A DNA stretch of 64,000 nt from Bacillus albus (GCF_001884185.1 NZ_MAOE01000054.1:62001-126000), one strand, 5' to 3'; shown: positions 23,831-34,043, counted from the first letter of the stretch. The notes: generated by a model from the sequence alone, not told the origin. Program-made: numbers and translations.

Positions 23831-24553
23831 CTATAAAACGTTGCGTAAAAATTGTTTTGCTCGTTCGTGGGATGGAGCTGAAAAGAATTGTGCTGGCGGA
23901 GCGTCTTCTACAATTTTTCCGTCATCCATAAAAATGACGCGATCAGCTACATCTCTTGCGAAATTCATTTCATGAGTAACAATAACCATGGTCATTCCTT
24001 CTTCAGCAAGTTCTTTCATAACTTGCAGTACTTCTCCAACAAGTTCAGGGTCTAAGGCTGAGGTAGGTTCATCAAATAACATAATTTTAGGATTCATAGC
24101 AAGAGCTCGTGCAATGGCGATGCGCTGTTTTTGACCACCTGACAGGAGGTGGGGCGTTACATCTGCTTTATCTTGTAAGCCGACTTTTTGCAGAAGCTGA
24201 TTTCCGATTTCCTTTGCATTTGCTGCTTCTAATTTTTTTACATGAATAGGTGCTTCTATGATGTTTTCTAGTGAGGTCATATGGGGAAAGAGGTTAAAAT
24301 GCTGAAAAACCATACCGACGTTTTCACGGACTTTGTTTAAATTTGAATGCTTTGGATCAATTCGTTCCCCTTGTAAGTGAATTTCACCTTCATCGTACAT
24401 TTCTAAAAAGTTAAGACAGCGAAGTAATGTACTCTTACCGGAACCACTGGCACCAATTAAAACAACAACTTCTTTTTCTTGTACTTCTAAATCAATTCCT
24501 TTTAAAACATCAAGTGAGCCAAATGATTTTACTAGATTTCGAACTTGAATCAT
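23831..24553 (-). CDS. Polar amino-acid ABC transporter ATP-binding protein
   Basis: GlnQ/HisP-type ATPase of 240 residues. Walker [10 protein letters not shown] near residue 34, Q-loop [10 protein letters not shown], signature [15 protein letters not shown], Walker [15 protein letters not shown] and switch His in VTHEM are intact. It is the promoter-proximal gene of the importer operon; transcription runs leftward into the binding-protein gene. The start ATG at 24553 has a GGGGG ribosome-binding site. Confidence 0.92.
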   Translation of the reverse strand: MIQVRNLVKSFGSLDVLKGIDLEVQEKEVVVLIGASGSGKSTLLRCLNFLEMYDEGEIHLQGERIDPKHSNLNKVRENVGMVFQHFNLFPHMTSLENIIEAPIHVKKLEAANAKEIGNQLLQKVGLQDKADVTPHLLSGGQKQRIAIARALAMNPKIMLFDEPTSALDPELVGEVLQVMKELAEEGMTMVIVTHEMNFARDVADRVIFMDDGKIVEDAPPAQFFSAPSHERAKQFLRNVL

Positions 24554-24763
24554 ACAAAACCCCCAGTCAAAAATATATTTTACAAATGTTGCCCCTTATT
24601 TCTGTTATTAGTCACAAATTGTCAGAATCCTTTATTTTTTTCACGGATTTGATATTCAAGGAAATAATAATTTTTTGAAATCCCTATATCCTTCTATAAT
24701 GAAAATATGGATAATAATATATAGGTGGTACTTATATTACTTATAAAAAGGGGGAAAGAAGAG

Positions 24764-26056
24764 ATGGAAAAAGAAAGGAAGGCATTTTCCTTTGGCTTAC
24801 GTACACAACTTATGCTATTCACTACAGTTTTAGCTTTAATTACATATTCAACAAGTATATTTTTTATTTATGTGATATACGATTATTTTCAAAGTTATGT
24901 AAGTCAAACTGCATATAATATTATCGTTATGCTATTAGGGGTAGTATGGTCTGGAATTTTAGCATATGGAGCAGCCGTATTTTTAATTAAACCGCTTCGA
25001 AAGTTGGAGGAGGCGGCGAGAAAAGCGGCTGAAGGAGACATTCGTGAAGATGTTCCTTTACCGCAGACTGATGATGAAATTAAATCTTTAAGTGTTGCAT
25101 TTAATATGATGCTAGGGAACTTAAGGGGCATGGTAAAAAATATTGATACAACATTTTCGTATACAAACAATCAAGTACAGCAAATTAGAAAACAAACAGG
25201 CGAAGCAACGAAACAAGCACAAGGTGTTTCTGAAACACTTGCAGAGATTTCTTCTGGCGCTGAGCAATCAGCGGCATCAATTCAAGCGATTGTTTCTGCT
25301 GTTGATACAACAACTTCTATTGCAAGTGAAGTAGAAGAGAAAGCGAAACAGTCTGATGAGTTGTCTTCAGAAATGGTTCAAGCTTTAGGGCATAGTACTC
25401 GTGTCTTTACGTCTTTAATTCAAGGTATTCAAACATTGGCGAAAGAAAATGAAGATTCAATGCAAAATGTACAGAAGTTAGAGGAAAGAATGAAACAAGT
25501 AGAACACATTGTATCTGTTGTGAGTGAGATTGCTAGCCAAACGAATTTATTAGCACTAAACGCTTCTATTGAGGCTGCTCGTGCAGGAGAGCATGGAAGA
25601 GGCTTTGCGGTTGTTGCGGAAGAAGTACGGAAACTTGCTGATGAAAGCGATCATTCTGCAAGAAACATATCGCAGTTATTACGGAATATGCAAGAGGAAG
25701 TGCAACAAGTTGCAATGAAAATGACAGAACAAGTGAAAATAGCTAAAGAAGAGGCGAAACGTGGGGAAGCTACGGAATTAATTTTAAAAGAAATGTCATC
25801 AAGTGTTATGGAAGTAGCGGATGCAACGAAGCAAATTAGTGGTTATATGAATGAACAAGTGAGCCACATTCATCAAACAGGAGCACAAACAAAGGCCGTA
25901 GCAGCAATTGCTGAAGAAACGTCAGCTGGTTCACAAGAAGTAGCACGTGTGACGTTGCAACAATCTAAAAATATGATAGCAATCGATCAATTATTAAAGG
26001 ATTTAGAGAAACAAGCAACAGACTTGAAACAAACAATTGAACGGTTTTCAATGTGA
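24764..26056 (+). CDS. Methyl-accepting chemotaxis protein without an extracellular sensor domain
   Basis: Chemoreceptor of about 430 residues. Two membrane helices lie in the first 75 residues with only a short loop (about 15 residues) between them, so there is no periplasmic-type ligand domain. HAMP follows, then a complete signalling domain whose tip reads [21 protein letters not shown], given here as its two halves [12 protein letters not shown] and [20 protein letters not shown]. It probably senses a cytoplasmic or membrane cue, or a partner protein. An upstream in-frame GTG (24725) lacks support. ATG 24764 follows AGGGGG by 9 nt. It lies between the amino-acid importer and argR-arc, but has its own terminator. 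Confidence 0.9.
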   Translation: MEKERKAFSFGLRTQLMLFTTVLALITYSTSIFFIYVIYDYFQSYVSQTAYNIIVMLLGVVWSGILAYGAAVFLIKPLRKLEEAARKAAEGDIREDVPLPQTDDEIKSLSVAFNMMLGNLRGMVKNIDTTFSYTNNQVQQIRKQTGEATKQAQGVSETLAEISSGAEQSAASIQAIVSAVDTTTSIASEVEEKAKQSDELSSEMVQALGHSTRVFTSLIQGIQTLAKENEDSMQNVQKLEERMKQVEHIVSVVSEIASQTNLLALNASIEAARAGEHGRGFAVVAEEVRKLADESDHSARNISQLLRNMQEEVQQVAMKMTEQVKIAKEEAKRGEATELILKEMSSSVMEVADATKQISGYMNEQVSHIHQTGAQTKAVAAIAEETSAGSQEVARVTLQQSKNMIAIDQLLKDLEKQATDLKQTIERFSM

Positions 26057-26060
26057 AAAG

Positions 26061-26091
26061 GAAGAACAGAATGCTGTTCTTCTCTTTTTTT
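26061..26091 (+). terminator. Terminator after the chemoreceptor gene
   Basis: GAAGAACAG and CTGTTCTTC form a tight stem with a 4-nt loop, followed by TCTTTTTTT. Confidence 0.85.
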
Positions 26092-26209
26092 AGCTAGATT
26101 TAATATCTATACTTAAATGATATAAACTATGAACGTTTCCGCAACATTCTTTTATGTCCCTTTCGGATGAAAATTATAGCGAGCTATAATATTAAAAGGG
26201 GTGTCTTTT

Positions 26210-26659
26210 ATGAAAAAAGAAAAAAGACAACGATTAATTAAACAATTTGTAAAAGAGTATGAAATAGAGAAGCAAGAAAGATTAGTAGAATTGTTAGCAA
26301 AAAAAGATGTATTAGTAACACAAGCTACGGTTTCTCGGGATATTCGTGAGTTAAACTTAACGAAGGTACCTTCTCAAGAAGGATTGATGATATATAAAAT
26401 TTTCTCAGAAGAGCATTTACAAACTGATATAAAGTTAAAGAAAAAATTACGAGAGGTTGTTGTGAAAATTGATTGTGTAGATCAATTAATGGTTATTAAA
26501 ACATTACCTGGAAATGCACATGTTATTGGTGTTTTATTTGATGAGTTAGATTGGAAAGAAAAAATAGGATGTATATGTGGAAATGATACATGCCTTATAA
26601 TTTCTCAGTCGAAATCAGATAGGGAGATTTTAGAAGAAAGGCTAAATTTAATTATTTAG
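26210..26659 (+). CDS. argR: ArgR-type arginine repressor/activator of the arc locus
   Basis: Hexameric ArgR/AhrC family regulator, 149 residues. The N-terminal winged helix has ATVSRDIRELNL as recognition region; the C-terminal arginine-binding domain has LPGNAHVIGVLFDEL and GNDTCLII. It is placed immediately upstream of arcA, separated by its own terminator, which suggests a dedicated regulator of arginine catabolism in addition to a biosynthetic AhrC elsewhere. An upstream GTG (26201) overlaps AAAAGGGG; ATG 26210 is correctly spaced. Confidence 0.9.
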   Translation: MKKEKRQRLIKQFVKEYEIEKQERLVELLAKKDVLVTQATVSRDIRELNLTKVPSQEGLMIYKIFSEEHLQTDIKLKKKLREVVVKIDCVDQLMVIKTLPGNAHVIGVLFDELDWKEKIGCICGNDTCLIISQSKSDREILEERLNLII

Positions 26660-26663
26660 ATGC

Positions 26664-26702
26664 AAAATCCTGTTTTTAATTTTTATTAAAAACAGGATTT
26701 TT
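26664..26702 (+). terminator. Terminator after argR
   Basis: AAAATCCTGTTTTTAAT and ATTAAAAACAGGATTTTT form a long stem with a short T-rich loop. Confidence 0.85.
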
Positions 26703-26850
26703 GTGTAAATACGGAAGTTAAATATTCAACATATATGCGTAATATATGTATTTTTCATTAAAGAATCGGGATAGAGTGTTATAAAAATACAAATTAATAT
26801 GATTTTAAAAAAATAACTTGTTTAATATTTCACAATGATAATGTGGATGA

Positions 26851-26866
26851 TTTCACAAGAGTGAAA
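26851..26866. promoter_or_regulatory. Inverted repeat upstream of arcA
   Basis: TTTCAC (26851-26856) and GTGAAA (26861-26866) are inverted copies 4 nt apart. Half-sites resemble TGTGA/TCACA of CRP-FNR regulators but the spacing differs from the usual six. It is a candidate site for ArcR or Fnr. Confidence 0.35.
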
Positions 26867-26927
26867 GCGCGTAGCATTTATTATGTACTTGTAAGACATC
26901 AAACATATTTAAAAGGAGGTACAACAA

Positions 26928-28160
26928 ATGAAGCATCCGATACATGTTACTTCAGAAATTGGGGAATTACAAACGGTTTTATTAAAACGACCTGGTAAAG
27001 AAGTGGAAAACTTAACACCAGATTATTTGCAGCAATTATTATTTGACGATATTCCATACTTACCAATTATTCAAAAAGAGCATGATTATTTTGCACAAAC
27101 GTTACGTAATCGGGGTGTTGAAGTTCTTTATTTAGAAAAATTAGCTGCTGAGGCGCTAGTAGATAAAAAACTTCGAGAAGAATTTGTTGATCGTATTTTA
27201 AAAGAAGGACAAGCTGACGTAAATGTTGCACATCAAACTTTAAAAGAATATTTACTTTCCTTTTCAAATGAAGAATTAATTCAGAAAATTATGGGTGGTG
27301 TACGTAAAAACGAAATTGAAACAAGTAAGAAGACACATTTATACGAATTAATGGAAGATCATTATCCGTTTTACTTAGATCCTATGCCTAATTTATATTT
27401 TACTCGTGATCCAGCAGCTAGCGTGGGCGATGGCTTAACGATAAATAAGATGAGAGAGCCGGCGCGTAGACGTGAATCATTATTCATGGAGTACATTATT
27501 AAATATCATCCAAGATTTTCAAGTCACAATGTGCCAATTTGGCTAGATCGTGATTATAAGTTTCCAATTGAAGGTGGCGACGAGCTAATTTTAAATGAAG
27601 AAACAATTGCGATTGGAGTATCGGCTCGTACTTCAGCTAAAGCAATTGAACGTTTAGCTAAAAATCTCTTTAGTCGACAAAATAAAATTAAGAAAGTATT
27701 AGCAATAGAAATTCCAAAATGCCGGGCATTTATGCATTTAGATACAGTATTTACAATGGTTGATTATGACAAGTTTACAATTCATCCAGCTATTCAAGGG
27801 CCAAAAGGGAATATGAATATTTATATTTTAGAGAAAGGACCAGATGAGGAAACCCTCAAAATTACACATCGTACTTCTTTAATGGAAGCATTAAAAGAAG
27901 TATTAGGCTTAAGTGAATTAGTTCTTATTCCATGTGGAGGAGGAGATGTAATTGCTTCTGCTCGTGAACAATGGAATGATGGCTCGAATACATTAGCAAT
28001 CGCGCCAGGTGTAGTTGTTACATATGATCGCAACTATGTATCCAATACGTTACTACGGGAACACGGAATAGAAGTAATTGAGGTACTAAGTTCGGAATTA
28101 TCTCGTGGTCGTGGGGGTCCACGTTGCATGAGTATGCCAATTGTTCGTAAAGATATTTAG
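26928..28160 (+). CDS. arcA: Arginine deiminase
   Basis: Hydrolyses arginine to citrulline and ammonia, first step of the arginine deiminase pathway. The length of 410 residues is normal. Substrate-binding [12 protein letters not shown] is near residue 150 and the catalytic cysteine is Cys400 in [10 protein letters not shown]. The ATG at 26928 has AAGGAGG. It leads the arcA-arcB-arcD-arcC operon, with argR upstream and arcR downstream, which fits induction by arginine under low oxygen. Confidence 0.97.
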   Translation: MKHPIHVTSEIGELQTVLLKRPGKEVENLTPDYLQQLLFDDIPYLPIIQKEHDYFAQTLRNRGVEVLYLEKLAAEALVDKKLREEFVDRILKEGQADVNVAHQTLKEYLLSFSNEELIQKIMGGVRKNEIETSKKTHLYELMEDHYPFYLDPMPNLYFTRDPAASVGDGLTINKMREPARRRESLFMEYIIKYHPRFSSHNVPIWLDRDYKFPIEGGDELILNEETIAIGVSARTSAKAIERLAKNLFSRQNKIKKVLAIEIPKCRAFMHLDTVFTMVDYDKFTIHPAIQGPKGNMNIYILEKGPDEETLKITHRTSLMEALKEVLGLSELVLIPCGGGDVIASAREQWNDGSNTLAIAPGVVVTYDRNYVSNTLLREHGIEVIEVLSSELSRGRGGPRCMSMPIVRKDI

Positions 28161-28190
28161 TATAAATAACGGAGAAAGTAGGGATGAAGT

Positions 28191-29189
28191 ATGTTAATGA
28201 CTAGACCAAATCTAAAAGGAAGAAGCTTTCTAGCAGAAAAAGATTTTACACAAGAAGAATTGTTATATTTTCTAGATTTAGCAGCAGAATTAAAAGAGAA
28301 AAAGAAAAATGGTATCCCGCATCATTATTTAGAAGGTAAAAATGTAGCGCTCTTATTTGAAAAAACTTCTACTCGTACGCGTTGTGCATTTACAGTAGCA
28401 TGTACAGATTTAGGTGCGAACCCTGAATATTTAGGGAAAGGTGATATTCAGCTTGGGAAAAAAGAATCCGTAGAGGATACAGCAAAAGTGTTAGGGCGTA
28501 TGTTTGACGGAATTGAGTTTCGTGGATTTAATCATGAAACTGTAGAATCTTTAGCACAAAATTCTGGTGTGCCGGTTTGGAATGGATTAACAGACATGTG
28601 GCATCCAACACAAACACTAGCAGATTTATTAACAATTAGAGAACATGTAGGGAAATTAAAAAATGTGAAGCTTGTCTATGTTGGAGATGGACGAAATAAT
28701 GTTGCTAATAGTTTACTAGTGGGTGGAGCAATCGTTGGAATGGATGTACGTATTTGTACACCGGAATCATTATGGCCTGCACAAGAGGTAATTGATTTAG
28801 CAAAAAAATATAATGAACAGGTAATGATAACAAGTGATGTGGAAGAAGCTGTTGCGAATGCAGATGTAATTTATACAGATGTATGGGTGTCTATGGGGGA
28901 AGAAGAAAAATTTGCTGAGCGTGTTGAGTTATTGAAACCTTATCAAGTAAATATGAAAATGATTAAAAAAACAGGGAATGAAAACGTGATTTTCTTACAT
29001 TGTTTACCTGCATTTCATGATGTCGAAACGATGTATGGCGAAGAAGTTTATGAGAAATATGGGTTGAAAGAAATGGAGGTAACTGACGAAGTATTCCGCA
29101 GTAAACATTCAAAAGTATTTGATCAAGCTGAAAATAGAATGCATACAATTAAAGCGGTTATGGCAGCTACTTTAGGAAACATGGAGTAA
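28191..29189 (+). CDS. arcB: Catabolic ornithine carbamoyltransferase
   Basis: Phosphorolyses citrulline to ornithine and carbamoyl phosphate. At 332 residues it has the carbamoyl-phosphate loop STRTRCAF near residue 57, HPTQTLADL near 138 and the ornithine/citrulline motif HCLPAFHD near 272. The catabolic assignment rests on its place between arcA and arcD. The gap from arcA is 30 nt. A 12-bp hairpin follows the stop codon within the operon. Confidence 0.96.
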   Translation: MLMTRPNLKGRSFLAEKDFTQEELLYFLDLAAELKEKKKNGIPHHYLEGKNVALLFEKTSTRTRCAFTVACTDLGANPEYLGKGDIQLGKKESVEDTAKVLGRMFDGIEFRGFNHETVESLAQNSGVPVWNGLTDMWHPTQTLADLLTIREHVGKLKNVKLVYVGDGRNNVANSLLVGGAIVGMDVRICTPESLWPAQEVIDLAKKYNEQVMITSDVEEAVANADVIYTDVWVSMGEEEKFAERVELLKPYQVNMKMIKKTGNENVIFLHCLPAFHDVETMYGEEVYEKYGLKEMEVTDEVFRSKHSKVFDQAENRMHTIKAVMAATLGNME

Positions 29190-29218
29190 AGAAGAAAGGG
29201 AGTCTTCCTTTCTTCTTT
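29188..29218 (+). terminator. Intra-operon hairpin between arcB and arcD
   Basis: AAAGAAGAAAGG and CCTTTCTTCTTT pair perfectly around 7 nt; the 3' flank is CTCCTCC rather than a T-run. Likely partial attenuation or mRNA processing. Confidence 0.55.
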
Positions 29219-29288
29219 CTCCTCCTTTAGACACTATCATTCACTATTGCTTTTGTATTGTTATTGCAATTAAAGAGAGGTGAGTGGA

Positions 29289-30704
29289 ATGGGTGAAGAT
29301 AAGAAACTAGGATTGTTTACATTAACGGCTCTTGTAGTAGGGTCTATGATTGGCGGTGGAGCCTTTAATTTAGCGAGTGATATGGCAAAAGGTGCTGGTG
29401 CTGGAGCTATTATTATTGGCTGGGTTATAACAGGAATTGGGATGATTGCACTTGGATTATCTTTTCAAAATCTAACTGTAAAACGGCCAGATTTAGATGG
29501 TGGTATTTTTAGCTATGCAAAAGCAGGGTTTGGTAATTTTATGGGGTTTAATAGTGCGTGGGGATACTGGCTATCTGCTTGGCTTGGGAATGTAGCTTAC
29601 GGCACATTATTGTTTTCTTCATTAGGATATTTCTTCCCAATCTTTGAAGGCGGGCAAAATGTAGCGTCCATTATTGGGGCAAGCGTATTATTATGGTGTG
29701 TTCACATGTTAATTTTACGCGGAGTTCAATCAGCAGCACTTGTGAATTTAGTAACTACAATCGCAAAATTAGTACCTGTATTTGTATTTGTTGTCATAGG
29801 AATCTTCGCGTTTCATATTGATACGTTCCTAGATGGATTTTGGGGGCAAACTAGTTCTTTTTCATGGGGAGCAGTTGGCAGCCAAGTTAAAAGTACGATG
29901 CTTGTAACTTTATGGGTATTTATTGGGGTAGAAGGTGCTGTTGTTTTATCTAGTCGAGCAAAAAATAGAAGTGATGTAGGGAAAGCAACGGTTATTGGCT
30001 TAATTGGTACACTCATCATTTACATTTTAATCACATTATTGTCTCTTGGACTTATGCAGCAAGCAGATATTGCTGGTTTGAAAAATCCGGCTATGGCTTA
30101 TTTATTTGAAAGTGTTGTTGGAAAATGGGGTGCTATCTTTATTAACTTAGGTTTAGTCATCTCTGTATTAGGTGCTTGGTTAGGTTGGACTTTGCTCGCT
30201 TCTGAAATTCCATATTTAGCGGCTAAAGATGGAGTATTTCCAAAATGGTTCGCAAAAGAAAATAAAAATAAGGCTCCAGTAAATTCATTATGGATAACAA
30301 ATGGTTTAATTCAAATGTTCTTGTTAACATTCGTCGTTTCTGATCAGGCGTATAATTTTGCATTCTCTTTAGCATCTTCAGCTATTTTAATTCCATATGC
30401 TTTTTCAGCATTTTATCAACTGAAGCATAGCTTAAAGTCTGAGGAAGTAGATCGAAATAAAAATATAGTAATTGGCCTGATAGCAAGTATTTATGGCGTT
30501 TGGTTAGTTTATGCAGCTGGTTTAGAGTATTTATTATTAACAATGACTTTATATGCGCCAGGTATTTTTATTTTTTACAATGTTCAAAAGCAAAAGAGTT
30601 CGAAGCAAATATTTACTCGAGTGGAATTAGCATCATCGGTAGCAATTGGTGCTTTAGCATTCTTTGCGATTTATGGATTAATTACAGGCAGTATTACTTT
30701 ATAA
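29289..30704 (+). CDS. arcD: Arginine/ornithine antiporter
   Basis: APC-superfamily exchanger with about 12-13 membrane helices, 471 residues. The helix-1 motif VGSMIGGGAFNL binds the substrate backbone. It exchanges external arginine for internal ornithine, so the pathway yields ATP without net transport cost. The GTG at 29280 overlaps the GAGAGGTG ribosome-binding site, whereas ATG 29289 is properly spaced. It precedes arcC by 37 nt. Confidence 0.95.
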   Translation: MGEDKKLGLFTLTALVVGSMIGGGAFNLASDMAKGAGAGAIIIGWVITGIGMIALGLSFQNLTVKRPDLDGGIFSYAKAGFGNFMGFNSAWGYWLSAWLGNVAYGTLLFSSLGYFFPIFEGGQNVASIIGASVLLWCVHMLILRGVQSAALVNLVTTIAKLVPVFVFVVIGIFAFHIDTFLDGFWGQTSSFSWGAVGSQVKSTMLVTLWVFIGVEGAVVLSSRAKNRSDVGKATVIGLIGTLIIYILITLLSLGLMQQADIAGLKNPAMAYLFESVVGKWGAIFINLGLVISVLGAWLGWTLLASEIPYLAAKDGVFPKWFAKENKNKAPVNSLWITNGLIQMFLLTFVVSDQAYNFAFSLASSAILIPYAFSAFYQLKHSLKSEEVDRNKNIVIGLIASIYGVWLVYAAGLEYLLLTMTLYAPGIFIFYNVQKQKSSKQIFTRVELASSVAIGALAFFAIYGLITGSITL

Positions 30705-30741
30705 AGCACTGTGAAAGCGAAATCAACTGGAGGGCTGAAAT

Positions 30742-31704
30742 ATGGCACGAAGAAAAATCGTAGTTGCACTAGGAGGAAATGCGATACAGTCTGGAAAAGC
30801 TACTGCGGGAGCGCAGCAAGAAGCATTGGAAAAAACAGCAGAACAACTTGTGAAAATAATGGAAAATGATGTAGATATAGTAATTGCGCATGGGAATGGC
30901 CCACAAGTGGGGAATATTTTATTACAGCAAAAAGCTGCAGAAACGGAAAAGACACCTGCAATGCCATTAGATACTTGTGGAGCAATGAGCCAAGGGATGA
31001 TTGGATATTGGATGGAAAATGCAATTGAAAAGGCATTGAAAAAACGGAATATAAAAAAAGACGTGGCAACGGTTATAACACGCGTTGTTGTGGATAAAAA
31101 AGATGAGGCATTTAAAAATCCAACTAAACCGATTGGCCCTTTTTACACAGAAGAAGAAGCCAGAAGATTAATGGAAGAAACAAAAGCAGTGTTTAAAGAA
31201 GATGCTGGTAGAGGGTGGAGACGTGTTGTTCCATCACCGAAGCCTGTAAGTATTCATGAACATAAAGTGATTAATTCTTTGGTTGAAGATGGGAATATAG
31301 TGATAGCTGTTGGCGGTGGTGGAATTCCAGTAATTGATTCTGAAGAAGGGCTAAAAGGAACTGAAGCGGTTATCGATAAAGATTTCGCTGCGCAAAAATT
31401 AGCCGAATTAGTAGATGCAGATACGCTCGTAATTTTAACTGCAGTTGATCATGTATATGTAAATTATAATCAACCGAATCAAAAAAAATTAGAACATATC
31501 ACAGTGAATAAATTAGAAGAATATATTGAGGAACAGCAATTTGCTGCGGGAAGTATGCTTCCAAAAATTGAAGCTGCTATTAATTTTGTTAATACAAATC
31601 CAAAACGAAAAACAATTATTACGTCTTTAGAAAAAGTATATGAAGCATTAGAAGAAAAAGCTGGTACTATTATTTCAAAACAGAATGTATGCATGTATGT
31701 TTAA
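30742..31704 (+). CDS. arcC: Carbamate kinase
   Basis: Transfers phosphate from carbamoyl phosphate to ADP, the ATP-yielding step of the pathway. The 320-residue protein has the amino-acid-kinase motifs [10 protein letters not shown] at the start, HGNGPQVGN near residue 53 and VGGGGIPV near 193. GGAGGG precedes the ATG at 30742. It is the last structural gene of the arc operon, closed by a strong terminator before arcR. Confidence 0.96.
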   Translation: MARRKIVVALGGNAIQSGKATAGAQQEALEKTAEQLVKIMENDVDIVIAHGNGPQVGNILLQQKAAETEKTPAMPLDTCGAMSQGMIGYWMENAIEKALKKRNIKKDVATVITRVVVDKKDEAFKNPTKPIGPFYTEEEARRLMEETKAVFKEDAGRGWRRVVPSPKPVSIHEHKVINSLVEDGNIVIAVGGGGIPVIDSEEGLKGTEAVIDKDFAAQKLAELVDADTLVILTAVDHVYVNYNQPNQKKLEHITVNKLEEYIEEQQFAAGSMLPKIEAAINFVNTNPKRKTIITSLEKVYEALEEKAGTIISKQNVCMYV

Positions 31705-31730
31705 ATAATTATGTACGCTACTTATTAGTA

Positions 31731-31765
31731 AAAAGAATGAAGTTAGTAACTTCATTCTTTTTATT
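31731..31765 (+). terminator. Terminator of the arcABDC operon
   Basis: AAAAAGAATGAAGTTA and TAACTTCATTCTTTTT form a nearly loop-free palindrome with a T-rich end. Confidence 0.8.
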
Positions 31766-31903
31766 TATTAATATTTTTTGTACTCATTGTTCATAAAGTT
31801 TTCATGATGAAATCCAAATATATAAGTTAATTGTGATAAAATTCAACTTGAATACGCTTTCTTGATTTTTTGATCCAACATACAGCAAGAGAGAGGGAAT
31901 TTT

Positions 31904-32593
31904 ATGAATAGACGCAACGTAGTTAAAGATTTAAAGCAGTTTGAATTATTTGCTCATTTAACAGAAAAGAAATTGAAAGGTTTGACGGAGTTTGTCTATT
32001 GGCGAACTTATAAAAAGGGTCAATTTTTATTTTTAGAAGGGGATTCAAGAGAAAGAATTTACTTCATGTTAGATGGATTTGTAAAGTTAGAGCGGGTAAA
32101 TCAAAGCGGGAATTTATTATATGATGACTATGTAAAGAGGTATTCTATTTTTCCTTATGGTGGTATGTTTACAGACAGAGGATATAACTATACAGCAGAA
32201 GCGATGACAGATGTAGAGGTCTATTATATTCCGACAGTAATTTTCGAAGATATGGTGAAATCTAGTAGGACACAATTAATGTATGTCGTTCAGCAATTAT
32301 CATCGATATTAAAGCTAAACGAAAATCGAGTACAAAATATTACAATTCCTAATGCACAAGATCGGGTCATTCAAACATTAAATTATTTAATGCAGGATTT
32401 AGGAGAACAGAGTGGCGAAACGATTGTAATTTCCTGCCCACTTACAACAATTGAAATATCGAAAATATCTGGTACGTCTCGAGAGACGGTTAGTAGCGTA
32501 TTAAAACAATTAAAAAATGATAGTATTGTTACAATTCTAGATAAAAAAATTACAATACATAATCCAACATATTTTGAGGAAATCTCTATGTGA
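31904..32593 (+). CDS. arcR: Crp/Fnr-family activator ArcR
   Basis: Regulator of 229 residues with an N-terminal cyclic-nucleotide-binding-type domain (KGQFLFLEGDSRERIYFMLDG, given as FLFLEGDSRERIYFMLDG) and a C-terminal winged HTH with ISGTSRETVSSVLKQL. No N-terminal cysteine cluster of the Fnr type is present, so it does not carry a Bacillus Fnr-like iron-sulphur site. ArcR proteins in Bacillus licheniformis and Staphylococcus activate arc genes in anaerobiosis. Placement right after arcC supports that role. It has its own ribosome-binding site (GAGAGAGGG) and terminator. Confidence 0.9.
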   Translation: MNRRNVVKDLKQFELFAHLTEKKLKGLTEFVYWRTYKKGQFLFLEGDSRERIYFMLDGFVKLERVNQSGNLLYDDYVKRYSIFPYGGMFTDRGYNYTAEAMTDVEVYYIPTVIFEDMVKSSRTQLMYVVQQLSSILKLNENRVQNITIPNAQDRVIQTLNYLMQDLGEQSGETIVISCPLTTIEISKISGTSRETVSSVLKQLKNDSIVTILDKKITIHNPTYFEEISM

Positions 32594-32633
32594 AAATTGC
32601 AGATTGATTTTTTAATTCATATTGTATATTAAT

Positions 32634-32666
32634 AAGGTTCTTTATATATTTATAAGGAACTTTTTT
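32634..32666 (+). terminator. Terminator after arcR
   Basis: AGGTTCTTTATA and TATAAGGAACTT pair with a G-U and one weak pair, then a T-run. Confidence 0.7.
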
Positions 32667-32750
32667 ACGTTATCCTCTATAAAAAGATTGTATAGTATAG
32701 TAATAATAGCTAAAATCGATAATAAAAAAGCAAAGGGAAGGGGAGAAAGA

Positions 32751-33428
32751 ATGGTCCGAATTGAGTATGATCGATTAGTAGCTATTTTTTACAGCATAGG
32801 GGTTTTGTTATTATTAAAAATTCCAAATGATAATGAATTAATAGGGGAAAAGCTATTTAATCTCTATAAGGTTCCGATACATACGTATATTTATATGAAT
32901 TATAAAGTTTCAAATATATTGATTGTTTCTTTCGTACTACATGTAATCGCATTTATATTATTTGTAAAATGGCTAGGGAAAAAGGAATCTAATACATTTA
33001 GAAAAATGAATAAGATAAAAGTAGTAGGCATTAGTATTTTGATTTTAATGATGCCGTTTATTTTAAATAACATACTCCAGACATTGAATAAAACATGGTA
33101 CTACGCAGGAAAAACAGGGGTAGAAGCAATAGAATATAAAAAAGATGATAGCCAGTGTAGAATGGAGAAAAATGGAGAGCATACCGAACGAAAGTGCATT
33201 GTTACTTTAAAAAATTATCGTAATCATTCACAAGCATTAAAAGTTGTTTTATATGATAATACAAATGAGAATTCAAAAAGTTATCCAGTACCGAAACCAG
33301 TCTATTTACAAAAACACGAGACAAAGCAATTCGAATTTCAAATTCCTGTTGCTTATAATAGCAGTATTGAAAAAGAGCAAGTTCCAAATATTAAATTACA
33401 TTTATTTCATGAAAATGATACGAAATAA
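32751..33428 (+). CDS. Uncharacterised membrane protein with extracellular domain
   Basis: I do not recognise this 225-residue protein. Three hydrophobic segments are visible (residues about 8-22, 55-78 and 98-117), followed by a hydrophilic domain of about 105 residues with two cysteines (CRMEKNGEH and KCIVTLKN) that could form a disulphide outside the cell. The latter half has an immunoglobulin-like strand pattern. The frame is open from 32622, but ATG 32751 follows AGGGGAGAAAGA and is the natural start. It stands alone with a terminator on each side. Confidence 0.75.
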   Translation: MVRIEYDRLVAIFYSIGVLLLLKIPNDNELIGEKLFNLYKVPIHTYIYMNYKVSNILIVSFVLHVIAFILFVKWLGKKESNTFRKMNKIKVVGISILILMMPFILNNILQTLNKTWYYAGKTGVEAIEYKKDDSQCRMEKNGEHTERKCIVTLKNYRNHSQALKVVLYDNTNENSKSYPVPKPVYLQKHETKQFEFQIPVAYNSSIEKEQVPNIKLHLFHENDTK

Positions 33429-33495
33429 AATTAATCCGTAAGTAAAAGTTTATGAGTAGGAGCAATAATTTGAAACGATATAGAAAATCAACTTG

Positions 33496-33545
33496 AATCA
33501 TCCGACATGCTACGAGGCAATGGCATATTGGATGATTTTTTATTT
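33496..33545 (+). terminator. Terminator after the membrane protein gene
   Basis: AATCATCC (33496-33503) and GGATGATT (33530-33537) enclose a 26-nt loop and are followed by TTTTTATTTT. Confidence 0.7.
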
Positions 33546-33577
33546 TATACCCTTTTTACGTATGAAAAGGAGGGATA

Positions 33578-33832
33578 CAAAAGAGAAAAATTTTCGTAAC
33601 TATGATGTCCGCTTCTTAACCGAAATGGTATGTGACGTTCGCTTGCTCCTTTTAAAGTGTTACAGATATCATTTTTATTTTGACAAAAAGCAATAAAACA
33701 AGGGAGTTTTGGAATCCTTAAATTTAAATTCATTTGGGATACGTCATAGTCAGGGTCTGAGAGAACAATGTTACGACCTGTTAATTTTGTTTGTTTGAAT
33801 TTATCGATACCTTCTAAAATCAGCAGTTCTTT
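33578..33832 (-). pseudogene. Remnant of a berberine-bridge-type FAD-linked oxidase
   Basis: The minus strand is open for about 85 codons up to a TAA at 33833 and reads KLTGRNIVLSDPDYD, then MNLNLRIPKLPCFIAFCQN and RHIPFRLRSGHHSYENFS. This is the start of the FAD-binding domain of BBE-like oxidases, including the RSGxHSYE flavin-attachment region (here RSGHHSYE). There is no proper start codon, and homology stops after ENFSLL, so about 350 residues of the protein are missing. It is a 3'-truncated, 5'-damaged relic. Confidence 0.65.
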
Positions 33833-33947
33833 TTATTAATGTATGAAAAGCGTATGTAACGTGCGTGGTCAAGAGTAGGTGAGGAATGAGATTTGCCTTT
33901 GTGAGAAATAAATAAAGCATAAGAATAAAGAAACTACATAGAGTTCA

Positions 33948-33962
33948 ATGAAAACAGTTGCA
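33948..33962 (+). promoter_or_regulatory. LacI/CcpA-type operator upstream of the glucosidase promoter
   Basis: ATGAAAACAGTTGCA matches the cre consensus except for A in place of the central G. It overlaps the -35 element of the glucosidase promoter. Confidence 0.45.
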
Positions 33963-33985
33963 AACTATTCATATTTTGTTATGAT
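33958..33985 (+). promoter_or_regulatory. Promoter of the alpha-glucosidase gene
   Basis: TTGCAA (33958-33963), a 16-bp spacer and TATGAT (33980-33985). Operator-like sites overlap it on both sides. Confidence 0.6.
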
Positions 33986-33991
33986 AGTGTT

Positions 33992-34007
33992 ACGAAAACG
34001 TTTGCAT
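33992..34007 (+). promoter_or_regulatory. cre/LacI-type operator at the glucosidase transcription start
   Basis: ACGAAAACGTTTGCAT fits the cre pattern with one mismatch in either orientation and lies right over the predicted start. A repressor here would block initiation. Confidence 0.6.
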
Positions 34008-34043
34008 AAAAATTCTGATGGGATGCAAAAGGAGAGAATGACT

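Noticed and set aside
26862-26877. cre-like sequence upstream of arcA (GTGAAAGCGCGTAGCA)
   Set aside because: Three mismatches to the consensus including the conserved C near the end; too weak to list.
33545-33733. 62-residue minus-strand frame as a stand-alone gene
   Set aside because: Its ATG is internal to a longer homologous stretch, so it is part of the BBE-oxidase relic.
33948-34043. N-terminal extension of the glucosidase (extra 32 codons)
   Set aside because: This stretch contains the promoter and operators and has no homology; the GH13 start at 34044 has the proper ribosome-binding site.
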